Program-made: the position numbers and the translations under genes
Shown: positions 50,869 through 60,683 of the stretch, in pieces
How the letters are laid out: the number at the start of each line of letters is the position of its first letter
Numbering within the stretch: position 1 is the stretch's first letter
Source of the DNA: Patella vulgata
Taxonomy: Eukaryota; Mollusca; Gastropoda; Patellidae
Length of the DNA: 64,000 nucleotides
Direction of reading: 5' to 3'
Assembly (NCBI RefSeq): GCF_932274485.2
Contig: NC_065881.2
Coordinates: 83,020,702-83,084,701, forward strand
The notes under the pieces: model-generated
What the model saw: only the letters and a program-made list of their open reading frames with translations
Told to the model about the DNA's origin: nothing
Databases searched by the model: none

Positions 50869-53539
50869 ATGGCGCCTGCTAGGCTTAACTTGTCTAAGGT
50901 CATTGATGAAGTTTTGAAGGACGATGAAGAAGATGATGTTATAAACAAGAAAGAGTGAGTACATTTGAAAACTACAACCTATGTCACTAAAATTGTAAAG
51001 TTAGAAACAATTAAAACATTAAAATATACCCAAAACACCCTGATTAGTGTGGCCTTGGAGATAGAACAATCTAAATCTAATTTCATCTTATTTTCCATTT
51101 GGCGCGTAGACATAGGTTTTTAATTCTTCTCTCATCTGTCATTCATTGTTGTATGTCAAATTTTATACTTTGTTTCATTTTAGGTCTGATACTGTTAAAT
51201 TTATTCCTATTGGAATTCAGCTTACACCCCAATTAAGGGTATTGTCCGATAGTTCATCAGATACAAATTCGGACATTGATGATGAGGTAGCTGACCCAAC
51301 CTTTGAAGTTAATGATGTTGCAGAAACAGACCCGGAAACTTCTGTAAATGAAGACAAAATGTGCGTTTCCTTCATTTTGTTATCTAAGTTCATATAGGCA
51401 CGAGAATATTTAGTTCCGAAACTAAAATCAATGTAAACGAAATGAAATGAAATGGGGGTTTAAAGTCCTACGTTTCTGCACTGATTGGGTTAATGAAGAT
51501 AGGCATAAGCCATCTAGTGTGTTATGAGGATGATTTTTCTCAGACAGCGGCGCTACGACCTACTCGTATATCGAATACCAACTGTTAAGGGTTCTTAAAC
51601 GTGCACGCCATTGTGTGCAAAGGATCTCGTTTTCCCCCCATCCGAACAACTAGTCAGTATAATATCTTATTTCAAGGTGGTGAAAGATTTTGTGTATTGA
51701 CTGAATTGAAAAAATGGAACAATATTAAATTTGTGTACACTGAAGGATTAAGATTTAATGGCCTTATGTATAGTGTTAGTTTAATGTTACTTTTACATTT
51801 CTAATTATTTTTCCAGATCAAAGAGACTCAGTAGGAAACGAAAACGTGACCCAGCAGCATGGAAGGCTAATATAAGTAGACGAGCCTGTCAGTCTGGAAA
51901 AGAATATGAAGACGTTAAGGGAAATATTAAACGAGCTAGACAAGTTAAAACTAAGAAGGACTGTAAGGGTAACTGCAAATTTCAGTGTGCCAAGGTTATC
52001 AGTGATGCCGAACGAGATTTTATCCACAATCATTTTTGGAAACTGCCAGATGATAGAAAGTCTCATTTTTATGCACAGTTTACAGAAAGGCGAGTAAAAG
52101 CAAGAACTAGAACCCTTTCTGAGCAGTCACGTAGAAAATATTCCTTCCTCTATTTTTTTGAAGTAGGTGGTGTTCGACACAGAGTATGCAAGGAGTATTT
52201 TTTGACATCCTTGGATATTAGTCAAAGACGAGTGTCCTATTTCTATGACCATGTACGACAAGATCAAACACTGATTCCCCGTTCACCAATGAAAGGTAAG
52301 CACCCAAAACGTGTAATACCTGAAGATAGAAAACAGAGTGTGCATGATCATATAATGTCAATACCAAGAGTAGAGTCCCATTACTGCCGTTCTACTACAA
52401 GAAAAGAATACTTTGAAACCACAATTAACCTGAAAATACTGTATGAAATGTATAAGGAGTACTGTAACGATAGAACCATTGTACCTGTACAGGAGCATAT
52501 GTATAGACACATTTACAACTATGAATATAATATTGAATTCTTAAAACCAAAGAAGGATCGATGTGACAAGTGTGAAGAATTTCGAAATAATGCTGATGCT
52601 AGTGATGAAGAAAAAGAAAAGTTTGAAGAGCACCTACGGATGAAAACTGAAACAAAAGTAGAAAGAGATAATGATAGGGTGAATAAAGAAAGGGCTATAA
52701 TTTGTTTTGATTTAGAAAATGTATTATCCCTTCCACGAGCTAATATATCCAGTTTCTTTTACAGAAGAAAACTCTCAGTATACAACCTCACTGCTCATTG
52801 TTCTCTTGACAAAAATGGTTATTGTGCCATTTGGAGTGAAGGTTTATCAGGTCGTACAGGCAATGATATTGCGTCCTCTCTAATTCGCATTCTTGAGAAA
52901 GTAATGGGACGACATCCTGATGTTAAAGATATCGTATTGTGGTCTGACTCATGTGTAGCTCAGAATCGAAACTCAATAATGTGCGTGGCACTGAAGGATT
53001 TTTTAAAGAGGTATCCCTTTGTTAATTCAATAACCCAAAAGTTCTGTCAGCCAGGTCATAGCTCTATACAAGAGGTAGATGCAGTACATAGTCTTATTGA
53101 ACGCACCCTTAAAAAATGTGAAGTTTTCAGTCCAGTTAGCCTAATGAGGATATTACCATCTGTAAATCGCAAGCACCCACTCATTGTTCTGCAGATGAGA
53201 CATGAGCACTTTTTTGATTATCAATCAGTTAGCAAATTGTATAAATATAGTGATATACCATTTACAAAAACTAAACAAATTATGTACCTTTCAACCCATC
53301 CTTACCATGTTTTATATAAAACAAGTCACACGGAAAACTTTCTTGAAGTAAGAATAGTTGATCGTAGACCTGAGAGAAATATTAATCCAAATCTATTGAG
53401 CCCTTTGCCAAAAATCAAAAGTATTCCGATATCAAGTGGATCTTTACTTAGTCAAGATAAAATTAAAGACCTTACTGCAATGTTAAAATTTATGCCTGCT
53501 GTAGATCGACAGTATGTTAAGGCTATTTGTAGATTATGA
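50869..53539 (+). CDS. three-exon gene: DUF7869-like protein, probable DD(D/E) transposase
   Basis: Exons 50869-50954, 51184-51360 and 51817-53539 (splice phases 2 and 2; donors GTGAGT and GTGCGT, acceptors TTTTAG and TTCCAG) give 661 uninterrupted residues. The start sits in AAAATGGCGCC and no upstream in-frame ATG is needed. Exons 1-2 encode an acidic leader (KDDEEDD; SSDTNSDIDDE). Then follow a basic KRLSRKRKR stretch (residues 90-98, possible nuclear signal), a Cys cluster C137/C141/C145, VESHYCR (273-279), a CDKC pair (337, 340), ICFDLENV with D386, LWSDSCVAQNRN with D465, and PGHSSIQEVDAVHSLIE with H502, D509 and E516. Spacing and context of D386, D465 and D509/E516 suit an RNase-H-fold nuclease. 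The group is widespread and multicopy in insects, cnidarians and molluscs (from memory). Lying inside inverted repeats it is best read as the transposase; a domesticated host gene is the alternative. Confidence 0.82.
51438..51657 (-). mobile_element. SINE-alpha inside intron 2
   Basis: Diverged copy with a GAAAT tail repeat at 51438-51452 and body to CATCCGAACAACTAGTCAG; head missing. It lies 77 bp after the exon 2 donor and 160 bp before the exon 3 acceptor, so both splice sites are untouched. Confidence 0.88.
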
Positions 53540-53542
53540 ATA

Positions 53543-53711
53543 AGTAGGCTCGCCTGTGCAACCTCATGGATTTTCTCCGGGTCCTCCGGTTTCCTCCCAC
53601 TGCTAAAGACTCCTAAGCGCAAGCTAATTATTGAAATAAAATTGAACCAGGTCTTAGTCCCGAAATGACCTAGTTTGTGTCGAGTGGACGTTAAATCCAT
53701 TTCTCTCTCTC
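53543..53711 (+). mobile_element. SINE-beta inserted on the stop codon
   Basis: 5'-truncated copy beginning at GTAGGCTCGCCTG and ending in (TC)n. TAGATTATGAATA at 53530-53542 and 53712-53724 is a perfect 13-bp target duplication that includes the gene's TGA stop (53537-53539). The insertion therefore left the protein end unchanged and lengthened only the 3' untranslated region. Confidence 0.95.
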
Positions 53712-53750
53712 TAGATTATGAATATTTCGAGATGAAAATATGTTATCAAT

Positions 53751-53756
53751 AATAAA
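53751..53756 (+). terminator. candidate polyadenylation signal
   Basis: AATAAA, followed within 30 bp by TTGTTGTTGGTGTT (GT-rich downstream element). First such pairing after the stop codon and downstream of the inserted SINE. Confidence 0.6.
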
Positions 53757-53981
53757 GACTTTGTTGTTGGTGTTACTTCATCTTGTATAACTTTTTCATG
53801 GTATTTCAACATTATTATCACAAATTAACTTTATTACCTTGGAAACAAAAAGACAGGAGCGAGTTGTTTTGACAACTTTAGTAATAAAGGGTAAGTGCTT
53901 GTATTTATATGACACAGAAAGTCATTGACATCAGGGTTTTGACAAATTCCCTTTCAAACTTGGTCTAACACATGTGCTTTA

Positions 53982-54200
53982 CATCATAAGGCCTGGCATT
54001 ATTGAGTCAAGTGACTCAAGCTTTTATGAGACAAGGAGTAGAATAACCTGCCCAACCTCTTGGGTTTTATCCGGGTCTTCCGGTTCCGTCACACTGATAA
54101 AGACCCCTACGTGCAAGTGAATTATTAGAATAAAAGTCTATCATATGTTAGTCTCGAAATGGCATAGTTTGTTTTGTGTGGACGTTAAGTTCTCTCTCTA
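53982..54200 (+). mobile_element. SINE-beta, diverged, in the transposon's 3' flank
   Basis: Starts in the head (CATAAGGCCTGGCATTATTG), lacks a recognisable box B, and shows the central domain (CAACCTCTTGGGTTTTATCC) and the GTGGACGTTAAGTTCTCTCTC tail. More diverged than the copy at 53543, so an earlier insertion. Confidence 0.88.
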
Positions 54201-54426
54201 TAACTTGAAAAGGTTAGAACCATAAGCTGTGCTTATTTCCATATTGTTTCGCTTTGTTAATTAGACCAAATCGACCAATATGGGCATGTTACCATGCTCA
54301 GAAAGACTATTTTATAGGATAATATTTGTGTCAAGGTGTCAGATTCGTGAAAGTAGTTTATTTATACGGGTATGCGTTATAAAAGCACATACGATTCTAT
54401 TCCAGTGTTAAATGTAAAATTTCCCT

Positions 54427-54695
54427 TGGACATAGAACAATTTTTCTCATCTGAACTTACTCTTTGTTAAAATTTCAAAATTTTTTTGTTCTATCTCCAC
54501 TTTACCAAAAATGGAATGTGGCCCCCTTTTTCAAAAAAAGATGATAGATTCAAATCACACCATAAACAATCGTTATGTTAGTATTGCCTGTCATTAAGCA
54601 AAATTTGACATAAATACGCATGTAAAATTCTCGGCATTGAAACACCACATTTTCAATGGCATTTTTCTCAAAACTTGAAAAAATGGACATAGAAC
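54427..54695. promoter_or_regulatory. right subterminal motif cluster
   Basis: TGGACATAGAAC at 54427-54438 (minus), GTTCTATCTCCA at 54488-54499 (plus) and TGGACATAGAAC at 54684-54695 (minus, inside the right terminus). With the left cluster this makes seven sites in 4.1 kb. I found none elsewhere in the window. Confidence 0.6.
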
Positions 54696-54715
54696 AATAT
54701 AACTCTTGGGTGACG
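54679..54715 (-). repeat. right terminal inverted repeat of the transposon
   Basis: On the minus strand begins CGTCACCCAAGAGTTATATT and continues GTTCTATGTCCATTTTT. Partner of 50620-50656. Confidence 0.72.
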
Positions 54716-55041
54716 ATTTTATCTAATGCAAATTGCGCATGTCCTGGCTCTTACAGACGGTGTAGTCTTTATGCTTTGACGTTATATTTAACTCCAGTCA
54801 AATGCAATGGCGTGATTTATAAGATGACACTTGATTTTAATCATAAATAGGCATTATCGCTTTAACGGATCTTCATCGGTTCGTAAAAAAAACAATTTTC
54901 GAGTTTACGGGATTTGAATAGTTACATCCTAGAAGTGCAAATTGAATTGTACAAAATATTTGAGAAATTCTGACATCCAGTCACTTACGTAATAGACGCA
55001 TTAATCGTACATATTTGTCAGAGACTTCAAGGAAACTTAAC
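54716..55041. other. no gene seen
   Basis: AT-rich flank of the transposon. The 64-codon frame that crosses its right end (54656-54850) has no recognisable features. Confidence 0.4.
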
Positions 55042-55143
55042 GAAACGAAATGAGATGAACTGGGGTTTAACTGTTAATTTTACGTACACGCCAATGTGTA
55101 CACTGGACCTCAATTTCTGGTCCCATCCGAACGACTAGACTCC
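55042..55143 (-). mobile_element. SINE-alpha with large internal deletion
   Basis: The tail (GAAACGAAATGAGATGAACT, GGGGTTTAAC) is joined directly to the mid-body block (TTTTACGTACACGCCAATGT to CCGAACGACTAGAC). Confidence 0.85.
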
Positions 55144-55302
55144 GTGAAAAATGATTTACTCTGTAATTAGATCAGTACTAACTAGTATTATCGATAATTG
55201 TACGATTCAGACGTTATTCAAAATTAATTATACTGAGGGATAATGAAATGAGCTTCGACTGTCCGTCTGTCCTTCCAGACGACATCTGATAAACCGATCA
55301 AG

Positions 55303-55557
55303 TGGTGCAGAACGGAGGGCCTGACAAGGACAGCTGTCTAGTCCTTCGGATGAGACGAAAAATCGAGGTCCCGTGTACACATTGGAATGCACGTAAAAGA
55401 TCCCCGGGCAGTTGGAATTCGATATAAGAGTAGGCGATAGTACCGCTGCCCGGGAAATAAATTCCCTCAAAACACACTGTATGGCGTATGCCCGTCTTCA
55501 TTAGCCCAGTATAGGAGCAGAACAGTAGGACGTTAAACCCCATTTCATTTCATTTCA
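55303..55557 (+). mobile_element. SINE-alpha, 5'-truncated
   Basis: Plus strand from GTGGTGCAGAACGGAGGGCC to ATTTCATTTCATTTC; body well conserved. Confidence 0.94.
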
Positions 55558-55749
55558 TATTAAAATTTGTACACACGTTAACCATTATACGTGTGCTAAT
55601 TAGAAATTGTTTTTATGTTTCCATTTTTGCCTTGGAGTTTAGAGTACAAGGGCGTGAGATTTTGATAACTGGAGTCTTCGTGTGACGTTTATATTTTTGT
55701 GAGTATGACAACGTCTCTTTACGATTGTGGTATTGCATTTGGTCTAATT

Positions 55750-56284
55750 CGGGCGTCACCAAACTACGGCCCGCGCGACGTCATTTTGTTCGGCCCACCT
55801 TTGCATGCTCGGAAGGCCTGACAAGGACAGCTGTCTTGTCGTTCGGATGGGACGAAAAACCGAGGTCCCGTGTACACATTGGCGTGCACGTAAAAGATCC
55901 CTTGGCAGTTGGAATTCGATATAAGAGTAGGCCGTAGCGCCGCTGCCCGGGAAAAATTTCCCTCATAGCACACTGTATGGTGTATACCCGTCTTCATTAG
56001 CCCAGTTTAGGAGCAGAACAGTAGGACGTTAAACCCTATTTCATTTCATTTCCTATGCATGCTCGAAAAAAAAACTTGGTAAGTTTAAAATATTTCATTA
56101 TTTTTATTATTTTGTATATTTCATGTATTGATAAATAAATAGAATGACTATCTTTATGTTTTTTGTGTATATTCACTGTATTCAGTATCCAGTGTATTGT
56201 ATGGAACAAAATATTTATCCGGCCCGCGCTCGGCATTCTTTCAGTAATATCTGGCCCACTTTGAAAAAAGTTTGGTGACCCCTG
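55750..56284. mobile_element. non-autonomous hAT-like element with nested SINE-alpha
   Basis: The left end CGGGCGTCACCAAACTACGG then CCCGCG, and the right end (minus strand) CAGGGGTCACCAAACTTTTT then TCAAAGTGGGCCAGATATTA, with a CCGGCCCGCG block at 56219. CAGGGGTCRCCAAAC ends with GGCCCGCG are typical of hAT-superfamily elements in animals. No clear 8-bp duplication remains. Without the SINE it is about 280 bp. Confidence 0.78.
55812..56055 (+). mobile_element. SINE-alpha nested in the hAT-like element, 10-bp target duplication
   Basis: TGCATGCTCG at 55802-55811 and 56056-56065. Head absent; body and tail match the 25388 copy closely. Confidence 0.95.
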
Positions 56285-56900
56285 GTTTTGCTTTATTGTT
56301 TAATGAAATGGTTCCTGTTAGTTCTAAGTGAAAGTCACACGATATATACGATTATTGGATTAAAAATTCAAATTAACCCCCATGTGAGACGATCTATTTT
56401 TAAATTATTCAGTTATGAAATGTTTAATTGTCTCTGAAGACTGAAATAGTCGTTATTAACGTCGGTCAGGCATTAACCATGGTGCCTTATTATTCCGCTA
56501 CGTGTCTAACACCTTTTCGTTCCTAAGAGAAGTTGAACATCTTTATAGGGACAATAACACTCTTGCTGACTCGACAGCTCCAGAAAATAAAAAATAGCCT
56601 TATTCTAAATTTGATGTTCTTAGTGTCTTACCTGTTGTGTAAATTATCCATTAAATCTTATTTTTAAATCCAAGTCACATTTGGAATGGTTTACGGTAGG
56701 GTTTTCAAATCAGTTAGTTGAATTTTTCCAATTTTTTAAATTAGGTGTGTTAAGATGAAATTTGTATCATCAATTAATCGGAATATTGTAAAATAATATA
56801 ATTTATTGACCAGAATAAAGATTGGGACATATTATTCGGTTACAACAAGAGTGGTATTGGGCCTTTAAGAATAAGAATATATTCTACTCTGTGGTGTCCG
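56285..56900. other. no gene seen
   Basis: AT-rich sequence without recognisable elements. Confidence 0.4.
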
Positions 56901-56955
56901 TCTAAATTAGGCAAGTCGGTACAGAACAGTAAAACCCCATTTCATTACATTTCCT
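56901..56955 (+). mobile_element. SINE-alpha tail fragment
   Basis: GCAAGTCGGTACAGAACAGT and AAAACCCCATTTCATTACAT. Confidence 0.75.
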
Positions 56956-56957
56956 CT

Positions 56958-57228
56958 CTAGCGTCTAGAGAGAGAAAAATGGGGTTTAACGTCCACTCAA
57001 CGCAAACTAGGTCATTTCGGGACTAACATATGGTTCAATTTTATTTTCATAGAAATCTTTAGCAGTGGGAGTAAACCGGAGGACCCGGAGAAAACCCACG
57101 AGGTTGTACAGGCTACCCTACTCCTTGTCACGTACAACCGGGGAATCGAAACCACGCCAGTTGACTCAATGACAGTTGACTCAATACAGCGCGCACGTGC
57201 TAACCATTCAGCCATCCCACCCCCCCGT
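56958..57228 (-). mobile_element. SINE-beta with short internal duplication
   Basis: Near-complete minus-strand copy. CAGTTGACTCAATGACAGTT then GACTCAATACAG repeats part of the head. The GCGAATTATTG block is partly lost. The head ends in a C-run. Confidence 0.92.
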
Positions 57229-57375
57229 CCCCCTCGGATGTTACGAATCTGTCGCGTTTGTCGCTTGTTTAGAATACGATACCTAGCAATCGGGATCCTG
57301 AACCATCGGGAACGCCGCGGTCTGGACAAAATGTCACTAATAACACATTACATGACGCATGCATATTTTTGTTAG

Positions 57376-57403
57376 AGCAACTCTCTCTCTCTCTCTCTCT
57401 CTC
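57376..57403 (+). repeat. (CT)n microsatellite
   Basis: About 14 CT dinucleotides, without a SINE-beta body attached. Confidence 0.95.
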
Positions 57404-57419
57404 TTTAAAACTACGTTCC

Positions 57420-57545
57420 AAGAAAAGTATTTATCGGGTGTTTATTTTCAATAAAAGTATGGCAATTTTGGTATATATGGAAAGAAGAAATATCTAACCT
57501 TACTAGAAAAATAATGGATTCCCTGAAAAACACTAATGGAGCACA
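57420..57545 (-). repeat. dispersed repeat family G, copy 2
   Basis: Matches 45972-46165 in order (GTATTTATCGGGTG, AAAAGTATGGCA, TACTAGAAAAATAATGGATT, CCCTGAAAAACACTAATG). Confidence 0.6.
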
Positions 57546-58736
57546 TACAGGACAAAAATGTACGGGTTTCCCTAATCGACAGCCCGACGATTAGGAGTGA
57601 CGTCGAAGGTTGCACGCGGAGATTGAGCGCTTGATGTACAATTTTGATAACCTTTATGAAGAGATAGACGTACAATACTTTCTGAGATAAAAATGACGGA
57701 AAAAGACGCGGGCAGTAGATAATCCGATAATTTAATTATGATTCGATATTTGTAATAAATAGTCAGCGATAAAGGCAACATCGTTGTGTATATGCAATGA
57801 ATTCTCCTCCGACCTCGCACCCGTTGTGTCACGTGACGAAAACATGACCTCTTTTGATCTATTTTTTATAGCCGCTATTCCCTGACAATTTCAATGTTTT
57901 GAGAAGGATTTGAAGCAAAATTATAATAAATTAATTAGTTTGAATATGTTTTTATTCCAAATATATCATCAAATCATCCAGTTTGTACCCGGGAATGTAT
58001 CTTTAAGATTATTTATTTATTTATTTTTTTAACAATTTCATCAGTATTTTGAAGAAGATCGCGCTATATATCTGCCATAACACGTCTGGTCTAATATTAA
58101 CCGTTTGGTGCTGTCTGAACATGGCATATTAAGTTGGCAGTACCCAACTAGCACCTGGAATATTTATGATTATCTATAGAGGTAGTAACACTCAACAAAC
58201 ATGTGCGTTCAATCTATCAGAGAATCATTTCAATCTATCTCAAAATGTATATATCAAAAATGGCAGCTCTATCTGTCAGAGAGCAGGTTTCATCCCCGAG
58301 ATTGTATGCGTTTACTAGTCTTTCTGTCTACTTACTGGAAGATTTTATCATTAAAACACGAAAGTTCCGATTGCTTTACAACCTGTTTGGTTTCTTTTAA
58401 CAACATCATTTCATTTCATTTTGAACAACTACGTGTATATGTTTCGCTGTGTGTAGTTAATTTGAAAGGTCTAAGACACGTTGCTACAAAACATTTTACT
58501 GACTTGGCGCCACCTTTCAATTAGATAGTTGCTTATTTTAGCATGCTGTTAATTATTAATAATCGGCGTCTGTTTATGCTAACTTTAGTTTCCAAATTGA
58601 CGAAATAAACATTTTGAAAGAAAATTGAATGAATTGAAATTAGATGTTATTTATTTTGTATGTTATTATAAGTTTCCCCTTGAGCTGTAACTTTACTATG
58701 ATTAGTGGTTTCCCCAAATAGTTTAATGGTTATAAG
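57546..58736. other. no gene seen
   Basis: The longest unannotated stretch. A 107-codon plus-strand frame (58201-58524) overlaps a 65-codon frame in another phase. Neither has a recognisable domain, and the C-terminal half contains an ATTTCATTTCATTTTG string that looks like SINE tail debris. The CGTCACGTGACG-type string near 57825-57840 is a short palindrome only. Confidence 0.4.
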
Positions 58737-59136
58737 TAAACATGCATTATACAAGAGCTAAATCTGCCTATTTGCAGGTCTTTCTTTAGGCCTGAAATGT
58801 TTTCTAAAGTATTAATTAGACATTAATTAACTGATCCAGGCCTTAATGAACTCTCTATGGCATCAGATTTCTGCGATATTAAACAGATTAGAATGGTTCA
58901 GCGATACTTTGATTTAATCAAATATGGAGGACCGAGATTTAGCTTCGATCAACCAGTACGGTGGTTGAAATTATTGCGCACGTCTGTCAAACCTTCAAAG
59001 GCTAATATCTTCGCTTGCAATAGAGTAATTTGAATGAATTTTTCAAATTATTCATTTTACATCATCTAGCTACTTTCGAACTATTATAGCAAGAATGGCT
59101 AGTTCTTTATCTAAATCTTACATAATGTATCTTTAA
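58737..59136 (+). mobile_element. MITE-3, full length
   Basis: Starts GTAAACATGCATTATACAAG and ends ACATAATGTATCTTTAATTG. Internal marks CTTTCTTTAGGCCTGAAATG, TAGACATTAATTAACTGATC and ATTATAGCAAG. About 400 bp. Confidence 0.88.
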
Positions 59137-59455
59137 TTGTTACATATTATGTGTATATGTTTTCGTAAGCTCTTATTCCTTTATCGGTGATTTGACCTAA
59201 TATTATATTAAATAGTTTCCCTATAGAATAATTGTTAATTAGCTGTTACTTGTTTTTGTATATAAACCTTCTGTATTTTATTTTCATTATAATTCGTCTG
59301 TTTGTCATTGTCTACTGGCACTTCGTTATTCTTTGCACCTGTTATCTCATGTCTTGCCCTGTAACCTATTGTCGTCTGTACATAAAAAAAACTCTAATTA
59401 CCCCTTTTCCACTAATCACATTGTCAATATCTCACTATGTATATATAACATGTAA
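59137..59455. other. no gene seen
   Basis: AT-rich. The 86-codon frame at 59232 is rich in Leu/Ile/Phe because the DNA is AT-rich, and it runs into the SINE-gamma tail repeats. Confidence 0.4.
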
Positions 59456-59457
59456 TT

Positions 59458-59645
59458 GTCTGCGATATCACCTGGGTGGAAGCGGACGTTAAAGAAAACT
59501 ATTTCACACATATTTTCATTATTGTCTGCGATATCACCTCAGTGGAAGCGGACGTTAAATACAACTAACTCAGACATATTTTCATTATCTGCGATATCAC
59601 CCCGGTGGAAGCGGACGTAAAATACAACTAACTCACACACACATA
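59458..59645 (+). repeat. three tandem copies of a SINE-gamma tail
   Basis: Units of about 60 bp: TCTGCGATATCACCYNRGTG, GAAGCGGACGTTAAA and CACATATTTTCATTAT. The first two blocks are the 3' end of SINE-gamma (compare 24398-24440). Confidence 0.88.
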
Positions 59646-59751
59646 TTTTCATTATCATTTGCTTAAAAACGAAACGTCGCTTTAATTAAAATAGTAATTG
59701 CTGTTCTATATTATGTTTTCGTGTTTATTAGGTATGTCAATTGCTAAATGC

Positions 59752-60667
59752 TACGGTGGCTGATAAGGGACGTGGAAAATAATATCATTTATTTTTCTTA
59801 ATATTCGCCGAAGTCAATTTTAATATAATTTGGTTTTTTTTTATAATTTTCACCCAAGTCAATTTTAATTTCCACCCAAGTCATTTGTAATATAATTTGG
59901 TTTTTTATAATACTCACCCAAGTCAATTTTAATATAATTTTTTTTTATAATTTTCACCCAAGTCAATTTTAATTTCCACCCAAGTCATTTGTAATATAAT
60001 TTGGTTTTTATAATACTCACCCAAGTCAATTTTAATATAATTTTTTTTTATAATTTTCACCCAAGTCAATTTTAATTTCCACCCAAGTCATTTGTAATAT
60101 AATTTGTTTTTTATAATTTTCACCAAAGTCAATTTTAATATAATTTTTTTTTATAATTTTCACCCAAGTCAATTTTAATTTCCACCCAAGTCATTTGTAA
60201 TATAATTTGTTTTTTATAATTTTCACCCAAGTCATTTGTAATATAATTTGTTTTTATAATTTTCACCCAAGTCAATTTTAATTTCCACCCAAGTCATTTG
60301 TAATATAATTTGTTTTTTATAATTTTCACCAAAGTCAATTTTAATATAATTTTTTTTTATCATTTTCACCCAAGTCAATTTTAATTTCCACCCAAGTCAT
60401 TTGTAATATAATTTGGTTTTTTATAATACTCACCCAAGTCAATTTTAATATATTTTTTTTTTATAATTTTCACCCAAGTCAATTTTAATTTCCACCCAAG
60501 TCATTTGTAATATAATTTGTTTTTTATAATTTTCACCAAAGTCAATTTTAATATAATTTGTTTTTATAATTTTCACCCAAGTCAATTTTAATATAATTTG
60601 TTTTTATAATTTTCACCCAAGTCAGTTTTAATTATATTATTTTTCGTGTCCCTTATCAGCCACCGTA
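59752..60667. mobile_element. TIR element with tandem-array interior and perfect 6-bp target duplication
   Basis: The ends TACGGTGGCTGATAAGGGAC at left and the complement at right form 34-bp inverted repeats with about three differences. AAATGC lies directly outside both (59746-59751, 60668-60673). The 850-bp interior is an AT-rich array of CACCCAAGTCAATTTTAATA units and CACCCAAGTCATTTGTAATA units arranged in a higher-order period of about 115-120 bp. No coding capacity. It must be mobilised in trans, and I cannot assign a superfamily. Confidence 0.88.
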
Positions 60668-60683
60668 AAATGCCGCTCAAAGA

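Larger units (their letters stand above)
50620..54715 (+). mobile_element. apparently complete DNA transposon, about 4.1 kb, with intact gene
   Basis: Terminal inverted repeats at 50620-50656 and 54679-54715 start CGTCACC and agree at about 30 of 37 positions by my alignment. ATTT lies immediately outside both ends (50616-50619, 54716-54719), a possible 4-bp target duplication. The 12-base motif GTTCTATCTCCA (or the GTTCTATGTCC variant) occurs within both termini and at five more non-coding sites. The single gene (50869-53539) encodes an RNase-H-like DD(D/E) protein. Four-bp duplications are known for the Sola superfamily, but I cannot confirm membership. Three SINEs have inserted since (51438, 53543, 53982), so the copy is not recent although its coding frame is uninterrupted. 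Confidence 0.72.

Noticed and set aside
58201-58524. 107-codon frame
   Set aside because: No recognisable features; contains SINE-tail-like DNA; overlaps another frame of similar quality.
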